Assembly: GCA_035536995.1 (NCBI GenBank)
Contig: DATLNB010000067.1
Span: 1-64,000 of the forward strand
Length of the DNA: 64,000 nucleotides
Direction: 5' to 3'
Origin: AV80 sp035536995
GTDB lineage: Bacteria; Verrucomicrobiota; Verrucomicrobiia; Chthoniobacterales; UBA10450
The translations under genes and the position numbers were made by a program. Shown here piece by piece: positions 9,359 through 17,800 of this stretch. The first letter of the stretch is position 1. Every line of letters starts with the position of its first letter. Below the pieces are notes generated by a model, which was given only the letters and a program-made list of their open reading frames with translations, searched no databases and was not told the origin of the DNA.

Positions 9359-9825
9359 CGCCCAAGGAATTACTCGACACGATCCTCGGCTATCTCGGGT
9401 TCGTCGTGCAGATCGACGAGACCCAGAGCGAAGGCGGTAATCACACCCTCCAGATTTACATGGAGGAAGCGCATACCCTCATCGGTCGCGATGGCGAGAC
9501 CCTGGAGGCGATTCAGTTTTTGCTGAACCGGCTGATCCAGGCCAAGGACAAGGACGCGCCGAAGGTGATTGTCGATTGCGAGCATTATCGCTCGATGCGC
9601 GAAGACCGGATTGTGCAACGAGTGCGAGAATTGGCCGAGCGGGTGCGGATCTCCGGGCGATCCTTGCAGCTCGAGCCGATGAATTCCTACGAGCGCCGGC
9701 TGGTCCACAACGCCTTTAAGGACGATCCGGACGTCGCCACGTGGAGCCCATCCGATTCAGCGCGGATCAAGCAGATCACGTTGCTGAAGCGCCAGCCGAA
9801 GCGCGAAGCTGCACCGCAGCAGTAG
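9355..9825 (+). CDS. jag: KH/R3H RNA-binding protein Jag (KhpB)
   Basis: A 156-residue protein with a KH domain at about residues 1-80 (LIGRDGETLEAIQFLLNRLIQ) and an R3H domain at about 85-150 (SYERRLVHNAF with the Arg and His spaced as in R3H). The N-terminal Jag_N domain found in longer homologues is absent; the protein begins directly before the KH domain. It overlaps the yidC stop by four bases (ATGA), showing translational coupling. Jag/KhpB binds RNA and affects division and envelope growth in Gram-positives; the role here is not known. Confidence 0.9.
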   Translation: MTPKELLDTILGYLGFVVQIDETQSEGGNHTLQIYMEEAHTLIGRDGETLEAIQFLLNRLIQAKDKDAPKVIVDCEHYRSMREDRIVQRVRELAERVRISGRSLQLEPMNSYERRLVHNAFKDDPDVATWSPSDSARIKQITLLKRQPKREAAPQQ

Positions 9826-9837
9826 CCGCCTGGGGCG

Positions 9838-9991
9838 GAAGCTCCAAATCCCAAACACCAAGCTCCAGGGAAACTGCAAATTCCAAGGCTCCAAAGCGGA
9901 GAGCGCACCTTTGTGGGCCCGCGACGAACGAACGCCGAGTTGAAGTTTGGTGCTTGGATCTTCGCTGGCGCTCGGTGCTTGGAGCTTTTCG
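9838..9991. repeat. Inverted 'caccaagctcc' repeat pair
   Basis: AAGCTCCAAATCCCAAACAC and adjoining CAAGCTCC at 9838-9866 face TTTGGTGCTTGG and GGTGCTTGGAGCTTTTCGC at 9946-9991, in opposite orientation. The pair occupies the gap between jag and the convergent MDR gene. Confidence 0.6.
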
Positions 9992-9997
9992 CGATTG

Positions 9998-10987
9998 TTA
10001 AAACGCGAACACGATCTTCCCGCTCCGTTTGCTTCGCATGGCGTGCGCCAGGGCGGCGGCGGGTTCGCTAAGCGAATACGTTGCTTCCACCTTGCTCCGG
10101 AGCAGGCCGCGCTTCGCCATGTCGAAGAGCGGGGCGAAGGTCTCGGCCCGTTGCTCCGCCGTGGCGGCCTCATACCATTTGTTTACCCAGAAACCGGTAA
10201 ACCGCAGATTCTTGAAAATCAGCATCCCGTTTGGGATCGAGAGCGGGGCAAGGCTCATCGCGCCGTAAGTCACCATCGTCCCGTCGGACGCGAGGCATTT
10301 GGCGACCCTCAACGCGGTGTCCCCTCCCACCGCATTAAGCGCCAGTCGAATGGGCGCGCGTTCGGTCGCTGCCGACACTTCCTCGCGCAGATTCTCCCCA
10401 TCAACCAGCACAACGTCGCCGCCTAACGACTTCAGCTCATCGACCGGCTCGGGTCGGCGGACGACGTTCACCGTCCTCAATCCCAATTCTCGCGCAATCT
10501 GGACCACGCACTGTCCGGCAGCGGAATTGGCCGCATTCTGAATGACCCAATCCCCGGGTTTGAGCGCCACGAAATCGTGCAGCATTCGCCACGCTGTGAT
10601 TGGGTTGATCTTCAACATTGCGGCCTGGATCGGCTCGATCTCTTTCGGTACCGCGACCAGCTTGTGGGCGGCGATCACCGCAGCTTCGCGCCACGTCCCG
10701 AAGTTGTGCGGGAAAATCACGGGCATCCCGGCCGCCAGCCCTTTTACAGCCGCTCCCATCTCCACCACCACTCCGGTGCCTTCCATCCCCGGAGTTGCAG
10801 GCAGCGCCGCTTTGATCGGATATTTCCCCTCGATGGAGTTCAGGTCCGCCGGGTTAATCGGCGCGGCTGACATTTTCACCACCACTTCGTCTGGCCCCGG
10901 CTCGGGCAAAGGCAGATCGACAACGCGCAAAACGTCCGCCGGATTTCCGTGCGTTTCGTAAACAGCGGCCTTAATGGTTTTGCTCAT
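9998..10987 (-). CDS. Zinc-less MDR oxidoreductase, enoyl reductase (MECR)-like
   Basis: A 329-residue medium-chain dehydrogenase/reductase. The N-terminal GroES-like domain runs from MSKTIKAAVYETHGNPADVL to about residue 115 and lacks the zinc-binding Cys cluster. The NADPH-binding domain has the NAANSAAGQCVVQIARELG block near residues 148-166, where GxGxxG-like AAxSAxG is typical of trans-2-enoyl-CoA reductases. The sequence PGMEGTGVVVEMG and the pattern VPKEIEPIQAAMLKINPITAWRML resemble mitochondrial MECR/ETR1. The start at 10987 is preferred over an upstream ATG at 11122 that would overlap the divergent CDF gene. Substrate is inferred only. Confidence 0.85.
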   Translation of the reverse strand: MSKTIKAAVYETHGNPADVLRVVDLPLPEPGPDEVVVKMSAAPINPADLNSIEGKYPIKAALPATPGMEGTGVVVEMGAAVKGLAAGMPVIFPHNFGTWREAAVIAAHKLVAVPKEIEPIQAAMLKINPITAWRMLHDFVALKPGDWVIQNAANSAAGQCVVQIARELGLRTVNVVRRPEPVDELKSLGGDVVLVDGENLREEVSAATERAPIRLALNAVGGDTALRVAKCLASDGTMVTYGAMSLAPLSIPNGMLIFKNLRFTGFWVNKWYEAATAEQRAETFAPLFDMAKRGLLRSKVEATYSLSEPAAALAHAMRSKRSGKIVFAF

Positions 10988-11000
10988 GGTCGCGGAGCGA

Positions 11001-11903
11001 ATGGAGCCCATCGCGAACGATCCCGCCAGCAATATGCAAAGCGGCGCGCGGATTGCGCTCACCGGCATGATCGTGAATTGCGTGCTGGCCGCGGCCAAGA
11101 TCTCCGCCGGCGTCCTGGGCAATTCCTACGTGCTGATCGCGGACGGAATCGAGTCCACTCTCGACATCGCCGGCTCGGTTATCATTTGGGGCGGCCTGAA
11201 GTTTGCCTCGCGTCCGCCCGATGCGACGCACCCGTACGGGCATGGAAAGGCCGAGCCGATGGCGGCGGCGGTCGTGGCTGCGGGCGTGTTGCTCGCCTCG
11301 ATCGGCCTCGCCATCGAAAGCGTACGCGAAATTTTCACACCCCACCATGGCCCTGCGCCGTTCACCCTCATTGTCCTGGTCGTGGTCATCGTCATTAAGG
11401 AATTTCTTTATCGGGCGGTCATGCGCCTTGGCAGCAGGGTCGAGAGCATGGCCGTGAAAACGGACGCGTGGCACCATCGCGCCGACGCGCTGACCTCGAT
11501 TGCGGCGTTCGTCGGAATTTCCATCGCGCTGATTGGCGGACAAAAGTGGCACACGGCGGACGACTGGGCGGCGCTTTTCGCCTGCGCGGTTATTGCGGCA
11601 AACGGTTGGCGCCTTCTTCTCCCCGCGCTGCATGAGATGCTCGACACGGCGCCGCGCGGCGAAATCGTGACCACGATCGAGGGCGCCGCCGCATCTGTCC
11701 CGGGCGTGGTCGAAGTCGAAAAGTGTCTCGTCCGGAAGATGGGAGTCTTCTTCTACGTGGATTTGCACGTCGGCGTCGATGGCGCGATCTCCGTGCGGGA
11801 CGGACACGACATCGCCCATCGGGTAAAGGACGCGATCAGGAATACCGACTCCCGCATCGCCGACGTGCTCGTCCACGTCGAACCGACGGACAGCGATCCC
11901 TAG
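11001..11903 (+). CDS. Cation diffusion facilitator family transporter
   Basis: A 300-residue CDF antiporter for Zn2+ or similar divalent metals. It has the family order: TM helices 1-2 with YVLIADGIESTLDIAGS (acidic metal site), the cytoplasmic HPYGHGKAEPMAA motif, the second metal site HHRADALTSIAAFVG, and a C-terminal ferredoxin-like domain from about residue 205 (VPGVVEVEKCLVRKMGVFFYVDLHVGVD). The chosen start at 11001 leaves only 13 bases to the divergent MDR start at 10987. In-frame GTG/ATG codons from 10974 would make the two genes overlap. The metal specificity cannot be read. Confidence 0.9.
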   Translation: MEPIANDPASNMQSGARIALTGMIVNCVLAAAKISAGVLGNSYVLIADGIESTLDIAGSVIIWGGLKFASRPPDATHPYGHGKAEPMAAAVVAAGVLLASIGLAIESVREIFTPHHGPAPFTLIVLVVVIVIKEFLYRAVMRLGSRVESMAVKTDAWHHRADALTSIAAFVGISIALIGGQKWHTADDWAALFACAVIAANGWRLLLPALHEMLDTAPRGEIVTTIEGAAASVPGVVEVEKCLVRKMGVFFYVDLHVGVDGAISVRDGHDIAHRVKDAIRNTDSRIADVLVHVEPTDSDP

Positions 11904-12610
11904 ACCAGATCAGCGGCCACGATTTTTTCGAGCGTCCGGGTGAGCGCGCTGCGCGCTTTCGCAATTTGTTCCCTGAACTTATTCAGCCGCCCAAATGCAG
12001 CGGGGTGAGTGAGGAGGTAAGATCCGAGCCGGACGAAATTCGTTTTTTGCCGGGCCACGTCGAACAAAACGTTGGCCGGCGCGGGAAACGGTTCCGCTGC
12101 CGTATCGCTGATCGCGCGCACAGAAAGGATCGGCAATTGATGGGCAGCGCAAACCTCCGCGATGATCTCGGTTTCCATATCGATCGCAACTGCGCCGGTC
12201 TTGTTTGCGAGATCTGCGCGTTCTGCCTCCGATTCCACGATTCGCGGCACGGTGAGGAGTTTTCCTAGAAATGTTCCTTCATCGTCCAGCTGGAGCCGCG
12301 GAGACGCGAGCAGCTCCGGCGTCGAATAATTGTCGGAGACCAGAACGTTGCCGACCCGCAGCTCTTTTTCGAGCGCCCCCGCGAACCCCGCGCTGATCAG
12401 GTATTGAAAGCGTTCCCGCCTCAGAATGATTTCCATTTGTTCGCGGGCAACTTTTCGCCCGACGCCGGTATGAATGACGGCGACGGATTTGCCTCGAAAA
12501 ATTCCGCGGACGCTTTCGACGCCTTCGCGGGAGTTGGCGCTCGGCCTTTCAAGCAGCCGGATGAAGTCGGAACTTTCCGCCGGCAACGCAAACGTGATTG
12601 CGATCATCAC
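11900..12610 (-). CDS. MTA/SAH nucleosidase-like phosphorylase superfamily protein
   Basis: A 236-residue protein of the PNP/UDP phosphorylase family (MTAN-like). It starts MMIAITFALPAES, and the conserved features are VIHTGVGRKVAREQ at about residue 47, the glycine-rich ISAGFAGAL near 72, VAIDMETEIIAEVC at about 140 (the Met-Glu pair binds the ribose) and ISDTAAEPFP with the general-acid Asp near 166. Homologues cleave 5'-methylthioadenosine and S-adenosylhomocysteine; other members act on hopanoid or futalosine intermediates, so the substrate is not certain. The stop overlaps the convergent CDF stop by four bases. Confidence 0.85.
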   Translation of the reverse strand: MMIAITFALPAESSDFIRLLERPSANSREGVESVRGIFRGKSVAVIHTGVGRKVAREQMEIILRRERFQYLISAGFAGALEKELRVGNVLVSDNYSTPELLASPRLQLDDEGTFLGKLLTVPRIVESEAERADLANKTGAVAIDMETEIIAEVCAAHQLPILSVRAISDTAAEPFPAPANVLFDVARQKTNFVRLGSYLLTHPAAFGRLNKFREQIAKARSALTRTLEKIVAADLV

Positions 12611-12619
12611 CCGGCGGAG

Positions 12620-13297
12620 TCACGGCGCGAGCGGCGGGCGATCGCCGACGCGCACCTGCAAAATGGTCCGCCGCTCTGCCGTCGCTGATGGATCGGCGGG
12701 CGGAGGCGAGTATTCAGGCGGGGCGAGCGGGATCAACGAACGGCGGAATTCGTCGGCTCGATTTGAAGGCAAGTCGACCACGACATTAATCCCGTGGCTG
12801 TCGGGCGGCGCCATTGCCGCGGAACCGCCGGCCTGTTGGGCGAGCACGATCAGGCTTCTGGCCACGTGCTCGCGATCGTTCGCCGGCGCCGGGAGGTGAA
12901 TCTCGTCTCCGATGGTCGGCAACGGCATTGACGTTTCCGCCGTCTTTTGCAGGGAAGATTCGAGTTGTTTACGGGCGGCCTCTTCCCGGGCCCTGATTTC
13001 GCCGGTGCCGCTTTTCCGGCCGATGATAAACAATATACCAACGATGACATTGAGGAGGACAAGGGCGGCGAAAGCGGTGATAAGGCGTCTGCCGATTGGT
13101 TTCGGCGGCAGCGGAATTTCCGGATCCTCGTTCTCGGCAATGACCTCGCGCGACCGTGGGGAGCGCCGGTGCATTTCCCGGGCGATCTCGAGCTCGCGCT
13201 GGAGCTGTGGGTCGACGGTGAGTTGATGCTCGAACGCCTGCCGTTCCTCGACCGTAAATTTTCCCTCGAGATAATCGAACAGCTTTTCCGGGCTCAT
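12620..13297 (-). CDS. Anti-sigma-like single-pass membrane protein
   Basis: A 225-residue protein starting MSPEKLFDYLEGKFTVEERQAFEHQL. This N-terminal helical segment resembles the cytoplasmic domain of anti-sigma/zinc-finger regulators, but without the Cys ligands. A transmembrane helix follows at about residues 71-92 (LITAFAALVLLNVIVGILFII), then a periplasmic Pro-rich domain of about 130 residues with a repeat of Arg-rich strands. It is 9 bases upstream of the MTA/SAH nucleosidase-like gene, consistent with one transcript. No sigma factor gene lies next to it, so the partner is unknown. Confidence 0.55.
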   Translation of the reverse strand: MSPEKLFDYLEGKFTVEERQAFEHQLTVDPQLQRELEIAREMHRRSPRSREVIAENEDPEIPLPPKPIGRRLITAFAALVLLNVIVGILFIIGRKSGTGEIRAREEAARKQLESSLQKTAETSMPLPTIGDEIHLPAPANDREHVARSLIVLAQQAGGSAAMAPPDSHGINVVVDLPSNRADEFRRSLIPLAPPEYSPPPADPSATAERRTILQVRVGDRPPLAP

Positions 13298-13346
13298 GCG
13301 TGGACGACCAGCATCGTCACGGGCAGCCACGCGGGCAAGCAATCCC

Positions 13347-13395
13347 GGCGGGGCGTGCTTCCCCACGTTCGGATATGCAGAAGCATGTCCCTCCG
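13347..13395. repeat. GGAGGGACGTGCTTCC-family inverted pair (short)
   Basis: A compact diverged copy: GGCGGGGCGTGCTTCCCCAC faces GAAGCATGTCCCTCCG. Same family as 13981-14062 and 30353-30423. It lies between the DUF1989 stop and the anti-sigma-like start. Confidence 0.65.
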
Positions 13396-13401
13396 AAAGC
13401 T

Positions 13402-13977
13402 CTAAGTGATTTCGTAGCCGATTGGTTTGAATCGGTAGTTGTTCGACATCTCGGCCGAGCAGGCGGTCAGGCCGACGATCAAATCCATTTCGGATCGGAG
13501 GATAATTGCGTCACCAGCCTTGGAGCGCGGTGGAAGGATCTTCAGCTCTCCTTTTTCATCGATCTCCACGTTCATGAAAATGTTAAGCGTGGTCGGAATC
13601 GAATCAGGCGCGATCCCGAACGGGGCAAGATGAGTCGCGAGATTCCCGAAACAGCTCGGGTGGGGCGCATCGTTCTTGTAAATAATTTGGAACGTTTCCG
13701 GGCTGCACGGGGTCAGGAGAAAATCGTGCCGGCCGACGTCATCCTCAACGATACTGAACATTGGGCGGCTCCGGTTGGAATAAAGGATGTCCCCCTTTGT
13801 CAGGTAGATCCGGTTTGCGTAATCGATGCTCCGCCCGGATGAAAGCCACTCGGCTTTATCATCCGAGTTGAAGGCAATAAGATCGGCGACTTGTTCGCCT
13901 TCGAGGTCGATTACGCGCAAGAGCTGGCCACTTCGCAATTCGAAAGCGGTGCCAGTTTGAGGTTGGAGACGATTCAT
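13402..13977 (-). CDS. DUF1989 (urea carboxylase-associated) family protein
   Basis: A 191-residue protein that begins MNRLQPQTGTAFELRSGQLLRVIDLEGEQVADL, the hallmark start of the DUF1989 family. Further conserved blocks are ANRIYLTKGDILYSN, FLLTPCSPETFQIIY and PPRSKAGDAIILRSEMDLIVGLTACS near the C terminus, where a Cys is conserved. Some family members form the two subunits of carboxyguanidine deiminase in guanidine degradation; others have unknown substrates. It lies downstream of a GntA-like gene, separated by a repeat pair at 13981-14062. A start further upstream (14001) would begin inside the repeat. Confidence 0.85.
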   Translation of the reverse strand: MNRLQPQTGTAFELRSGQLLRVIDLEGEQVADLIAFNSDDKAEWLSSGRSIDYANRIYLTKGDILYSNRSRPMFSIVEDDVGRHDFLLTPCSPETFQIIYKNDAPHPSCFGNLATHLAPFGIAPDSIPTTLNIFMNVEIDEKGELKILPPRSKAGDAIILRSEMDLIVGLTACSAEMSNNYRFKPIGYEIT

Positions 13978-13980
13978 TAT

Positions 13981-14062
13981 CGGAGGGACGTGCTTCCGCA
14001 CGTCCGAAACTTCAGATCAGACTGTGCCCCAATATTCGGACATACGGAAGCATGTCCCTCCG
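13981..14062. repeat. GGAGGGACGTGCTTCC-family repeat pair
   Basis: CGGAGGGACGTGCTTCCGCA at 13981-14006 is inverted at 14037-14062 (CATACGGAAGCATGTCCCTC). Each arm is itself a small hairpin, as in a REPIN. It separates the GntA-like and DUF1989 genes. Confidence 0.8.
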
Positions 14063-14067
14063 AGAAG

Positions 14068-14811
14068 CTAATGCCCGAAAGGACATTTCCCCGGCTCTGC
14101 CTTGAACGGGGCCTGCCAGTTCTCACCCACGGCGCGCCCGGAATATTGGCGCGCTTCGGATCGCTCGCCGAAATCGTTCAACATCGGATTGATCGATCCC
14201 TGCAAGTCGAGGTCACGTTTCCGAATGGAGTCCTGCATCCGCTTCCATTTCCCGTCCGCGCGGAGGCGCTCGAATTGGACGTGCGGGTTGAACACCAGGA
14301 CGGGCCAGGGAAATCGCCGGGCTTCGCGCGAGCTGTTGGCGTGCATGCCGATCACGTAGAGGGCCTGGCCGCCGAAACTAAACGAAAAGTGCGGATCGGA
14401 CGGGTCGGAGCCAACACTCGGATCCCAGTCGAAATTGGGCGCGTCCTCACTGTGCAGGGCGCGGAGCTGCGTCCAGAGCAATTGTTCGAATTCGGCCTCA
14501 CTGGTCTCCTGTGGGCCAGCAAAAATGGCGACGAAAGTGGCGTAATCCGAAGGCGCGGCGCGCTGCGTTATGGTGAATTCGAGAAGGCCCGCGGCAAGGT
14601 CGGCGGTCGCCTGATCACTCGCCATTTCCGGGAAACAACGGACGTTGAACAGGCTGGAATGGATGGCCGCTTTGGCGCCGAGACAGGGGAACTCATTAGC
14701 CAAGACCAACTCACGGAACATCTTATCCGCCTGGGCGGCAAAAGCCGGATCTGTTGGTCCGTGACTGCCCGCGACGTCCTCCGCGATCGTATCGGCCTTC
14801 ATTCGTTTCAC
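14068..14811 (-). CDS. YqcI/YcgG family protein, GntA-like heme N-hydroxylase
   Basis: A 247-residue protein of the YqcI/YcgG family. The characteristic C-terminal block LVFNPHVQFERLRADGKWKRMQDSIRKRDLDLQG, followed by NPMLNDFGERSEARQYSGR and the end KCPFGH, is present; Cys243 is in the conserved C-P-F terminus. GntA, the pre-guanitoxin N-hydroxylase, belongs to this family and uses heme, so hydroxylation of a guanidino group is the best analogy. It precedes the DUF1989 gene in the same direction, and both families have guanidine-related members. The actual substrate is inferred. Confidence 0.75.
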   Translation of the reverse strand: MKRMKADTIAEDVAGSHGPTDPAFAAQADKMFRELVLANEFPCLGAKAAIHSSLFNVRCFPEMASDQATADLAAGLLEFTITQRAAPSDYATFVAIFAGPQETSEAEFEQLLWTQLRALHSEDAPNFDWDPSVGSDPSDPHFSFSFGGQALYVIGMHANSSREARRFPWPVLVFNPHVQFERLRADGKWKRMQDSIRKRDLDLQGSINPMLNDFGERSEARQYSGRAVGENWQAPFKAEPGKCPFGH

Positions 14812-14897
14812 GCTGAAAACGCATTAACTCCGGTGGCCGGTTGCAGAAAACCGGTGCCGGTTGCCCTTTTCCCCCGGGGAAATAGATTACCGCCCTC

Positions 14898-17800
14898 GTG
14901 GATGAAAACTTCCTTGGCCTTTCCCGACCGCCTCGAACATGGTGGTGGTGGACCGGTCGCGCCCTCATCCTACTCCTGGCGCTCTTCCTGATCTTTCACC
15001 GGCCGATCCTTTTCCGGATCGGGCGCGCCTTGGCGGACCACTACGCGGCGAAGGCAAACCTGAAGATCGATTGCACCCTCGAAGGCACCATTTTCACGAG
15101 CCTGGGGGTGCGCAACCTCCACGTTTCGCCCATTGGTTCGACAATCGTCGAATCGATCGACGTCGATTCCATCCGGGTTCAATACAGCCTCTGGGACCTG
15201 GTTCGGCGCGGCATGACGGAGGTCCTCAAGAGTGCGGAAGTGCGGAACGCGCGGGTCATTCTCGATCCTACCAAGGCCGCGCTTAAGCCAAAGGTCCCGC
15301 CCCCGGACGAGCCGATGAAATTGTTCCCGGTCTTTCCCGAGCGGCTCCTGATCTCTGATGCGAGCGTTCTGGTCCGCTCGACGACGGAGAAACCTGATTT
15401 CGTCCTCGAGCACCTCGTTCTCGAGCTCGATCCGAAACGGCCCGGGGAACTGCGGGCCGGGCTCCTTCAGATTCCAAATGCGGACGCCTGGAAAAACATT
15501 GCGGGGAAGACGTCCTACACGAATAAAAACCTGGTCATTAGCGGGCTTGTTTTTGACGAACAAAACCAGTTTCGCCTGATCGCCTTCGACGCGTCGCATA
15601 TCGCGGCGGGCTCCCTGGAAGTGGTTCTCGATGCGTCGCTGGCTGGCGGCACCATCGCTGGGTCGGTCGCCTTGAGTGAGACGAAGCAATCCCTGAATAC
15701 AAAGCTGCGCCTCGTGGCTGAGAATGTTTCCCTCGATACTTTGCGCGGATATCTGGGCCGCCCGCCCGAGTTCCTTGCTGGCGATGTCGAACGATTGGCG
15801 ATCGAGGCCGATGGCGTGATCAATTCCCCGCGCACTTGGGTCGGCTCCCTCCAGGCGCGAATCAACAATCTGCGGCAGGACACGTTGTTCTTCGACCGGG
15901 TCACCCTGGCGGCGACGGCCCGTGACGGCACCGCCACATTGGACGGCGCCGAGGCGAACAACGGTGCGAACAAGATAGCGCTGAAGGGCTCAACCGACTT
16001 GCCGAATCACATTCGTGAGTTCGGTCGGAACGGCGCCAATTTCGAGATCAGTGGTTCGCTTCCCGATCTCCAGTCGCTTACCGCGCGGTTTCCAAAACCG
16101 TTGACCGGCACCGCGTCAATCACCGGCACGGCGGACATTCGCGACGCTGTCCTCCGCGCCGATCTTTCGTTTTCCGGTGGACCGGTTGCCTACGGGGACG
16201 CCAGCGCGGCCCAGGTGGCTGGGACGTTGAAAGCTTCCAAGCAGATGCCGCCCCCGAACCAAACCAAGCCTTACTACTCCGATTTGCGCTCGCAGATTCA
16301 CCTCGAAATGACCGATGTGCGGAGTGCGGAAAACATATTCGATTCAGTGACTGCGGACGTCGTCACCGAGGGACCAAACGTCAGGCTCGAGCGTTTCGCC
16401 GGCTTGCGGAAGAACAACTCGATCGTTGCCTCAGGCGATTATCTGCTGCCGGAAAACTTCGATCAAATCGCAACACAGCCGGGAAGCGTGAGTCTTTCCA
16501 TAGGAGCGATCGAGCTGGGCGACTATTGGCCGGAAGATTCCCCGAACCGGATTACCGGCCCGATGCAGGTTTCCGGCGAAGTCACCCTAACGAATGGACG
16601 GGCCAACGGGCAGCTCTCGCTTTACAGCTCGAACCTGAAATTTCGCACGGTCGTGGTGCCCGAGGTGAGCGCGCAGGTCGTCGTTTCCGACAACGCCGTC
16701 TATGTGAACGATTTCACGGCGAAGCTGAACGAGATCGATTTCATCGCCGGGCACGGTGTTTTCTCTCTCGATAAGCCGTGGCACTACAGCGGCAAGTTGT
16801 CCGCGAACGTCCGAGACCTGGCGCGTCTCAAACCGATCCTTGCGGCGGCCGGAAATAACAACGACATCGCGGGCTCGTTGGTTATCGATTGGGAGGGGAG
16901 CGGTGACGCCGCCGATTTCAAGAACTCCGGCAGGCTCAAGCTGGTACTCGAGAAAGGGCGCTACGCGAATCTCCGCGCCCTCCAGGCAAACATCGACGCG
17001 GACTATTCGCCCGAAGGTCTCAACGTTCCCACCATTTTTCTCGGCAGCGACAAGATGAGTTTCCAGGCAATTCTAACCGCGAAGGGAGAAACGCTCGAGG
17101 TCAGCAAGATTCAGATCGACCAGGGCCAGGCTAAGTACGCGGCCGGCTACATCGCGCTTCCCTTTGTCTGGAGCCGCCTTGGAACGGGTGAACCGCTCTT
17201 TGTTTCGGATGGGAAGGTGCTGGTCAGTTTCCAATCCGAAAATCTGGACCTGAAGAAGTTGTTCGCCGATCTGGGAGCTCCTGCGCTCGGCACTGGCTTG
17301 CTCAACGTAAAGCTCGACGCGGAGGGCACGCTCGAGGCTGTGAACGGACGGCTCGAGGTGCAAATGCGTGACCTGCACAGCGCGGAATATCCAAAGCTCG
17401 AGCCGGCGACGTTTAATCTCGTGGCCGAGCTCCAGAACAACACCCTCAACTTTAATGGCCGCCTCCAGCAAACCAAGATCCAGCCGATTCTGCTAACCGG
17501 AAACGTTCCGTTTAACATCGCGAAGATCATCGAAGAGAAACGGCTCGATGAGGACACGCCTTTGACCGCGAAAGTGCAGATGCCGCGGAGCTCGGTGAAT
17601 TTCCTCCGGCAATTCGTGCCGGGCGTCACCCAGCTCGACGGCGATCTCGTGCTGGACGTCAACGTCGGGGGCACCATCGCGAAACCATCTTTGAGCGGCT
17701 CCGGCGACATCACGATCAACATGGCGCGATTTACGAATCCGACTTTGCCGTCGCTGAGCGGTTTCAAGTCGCGGCTCACCTTCGACGGCGATGTTCTTCG

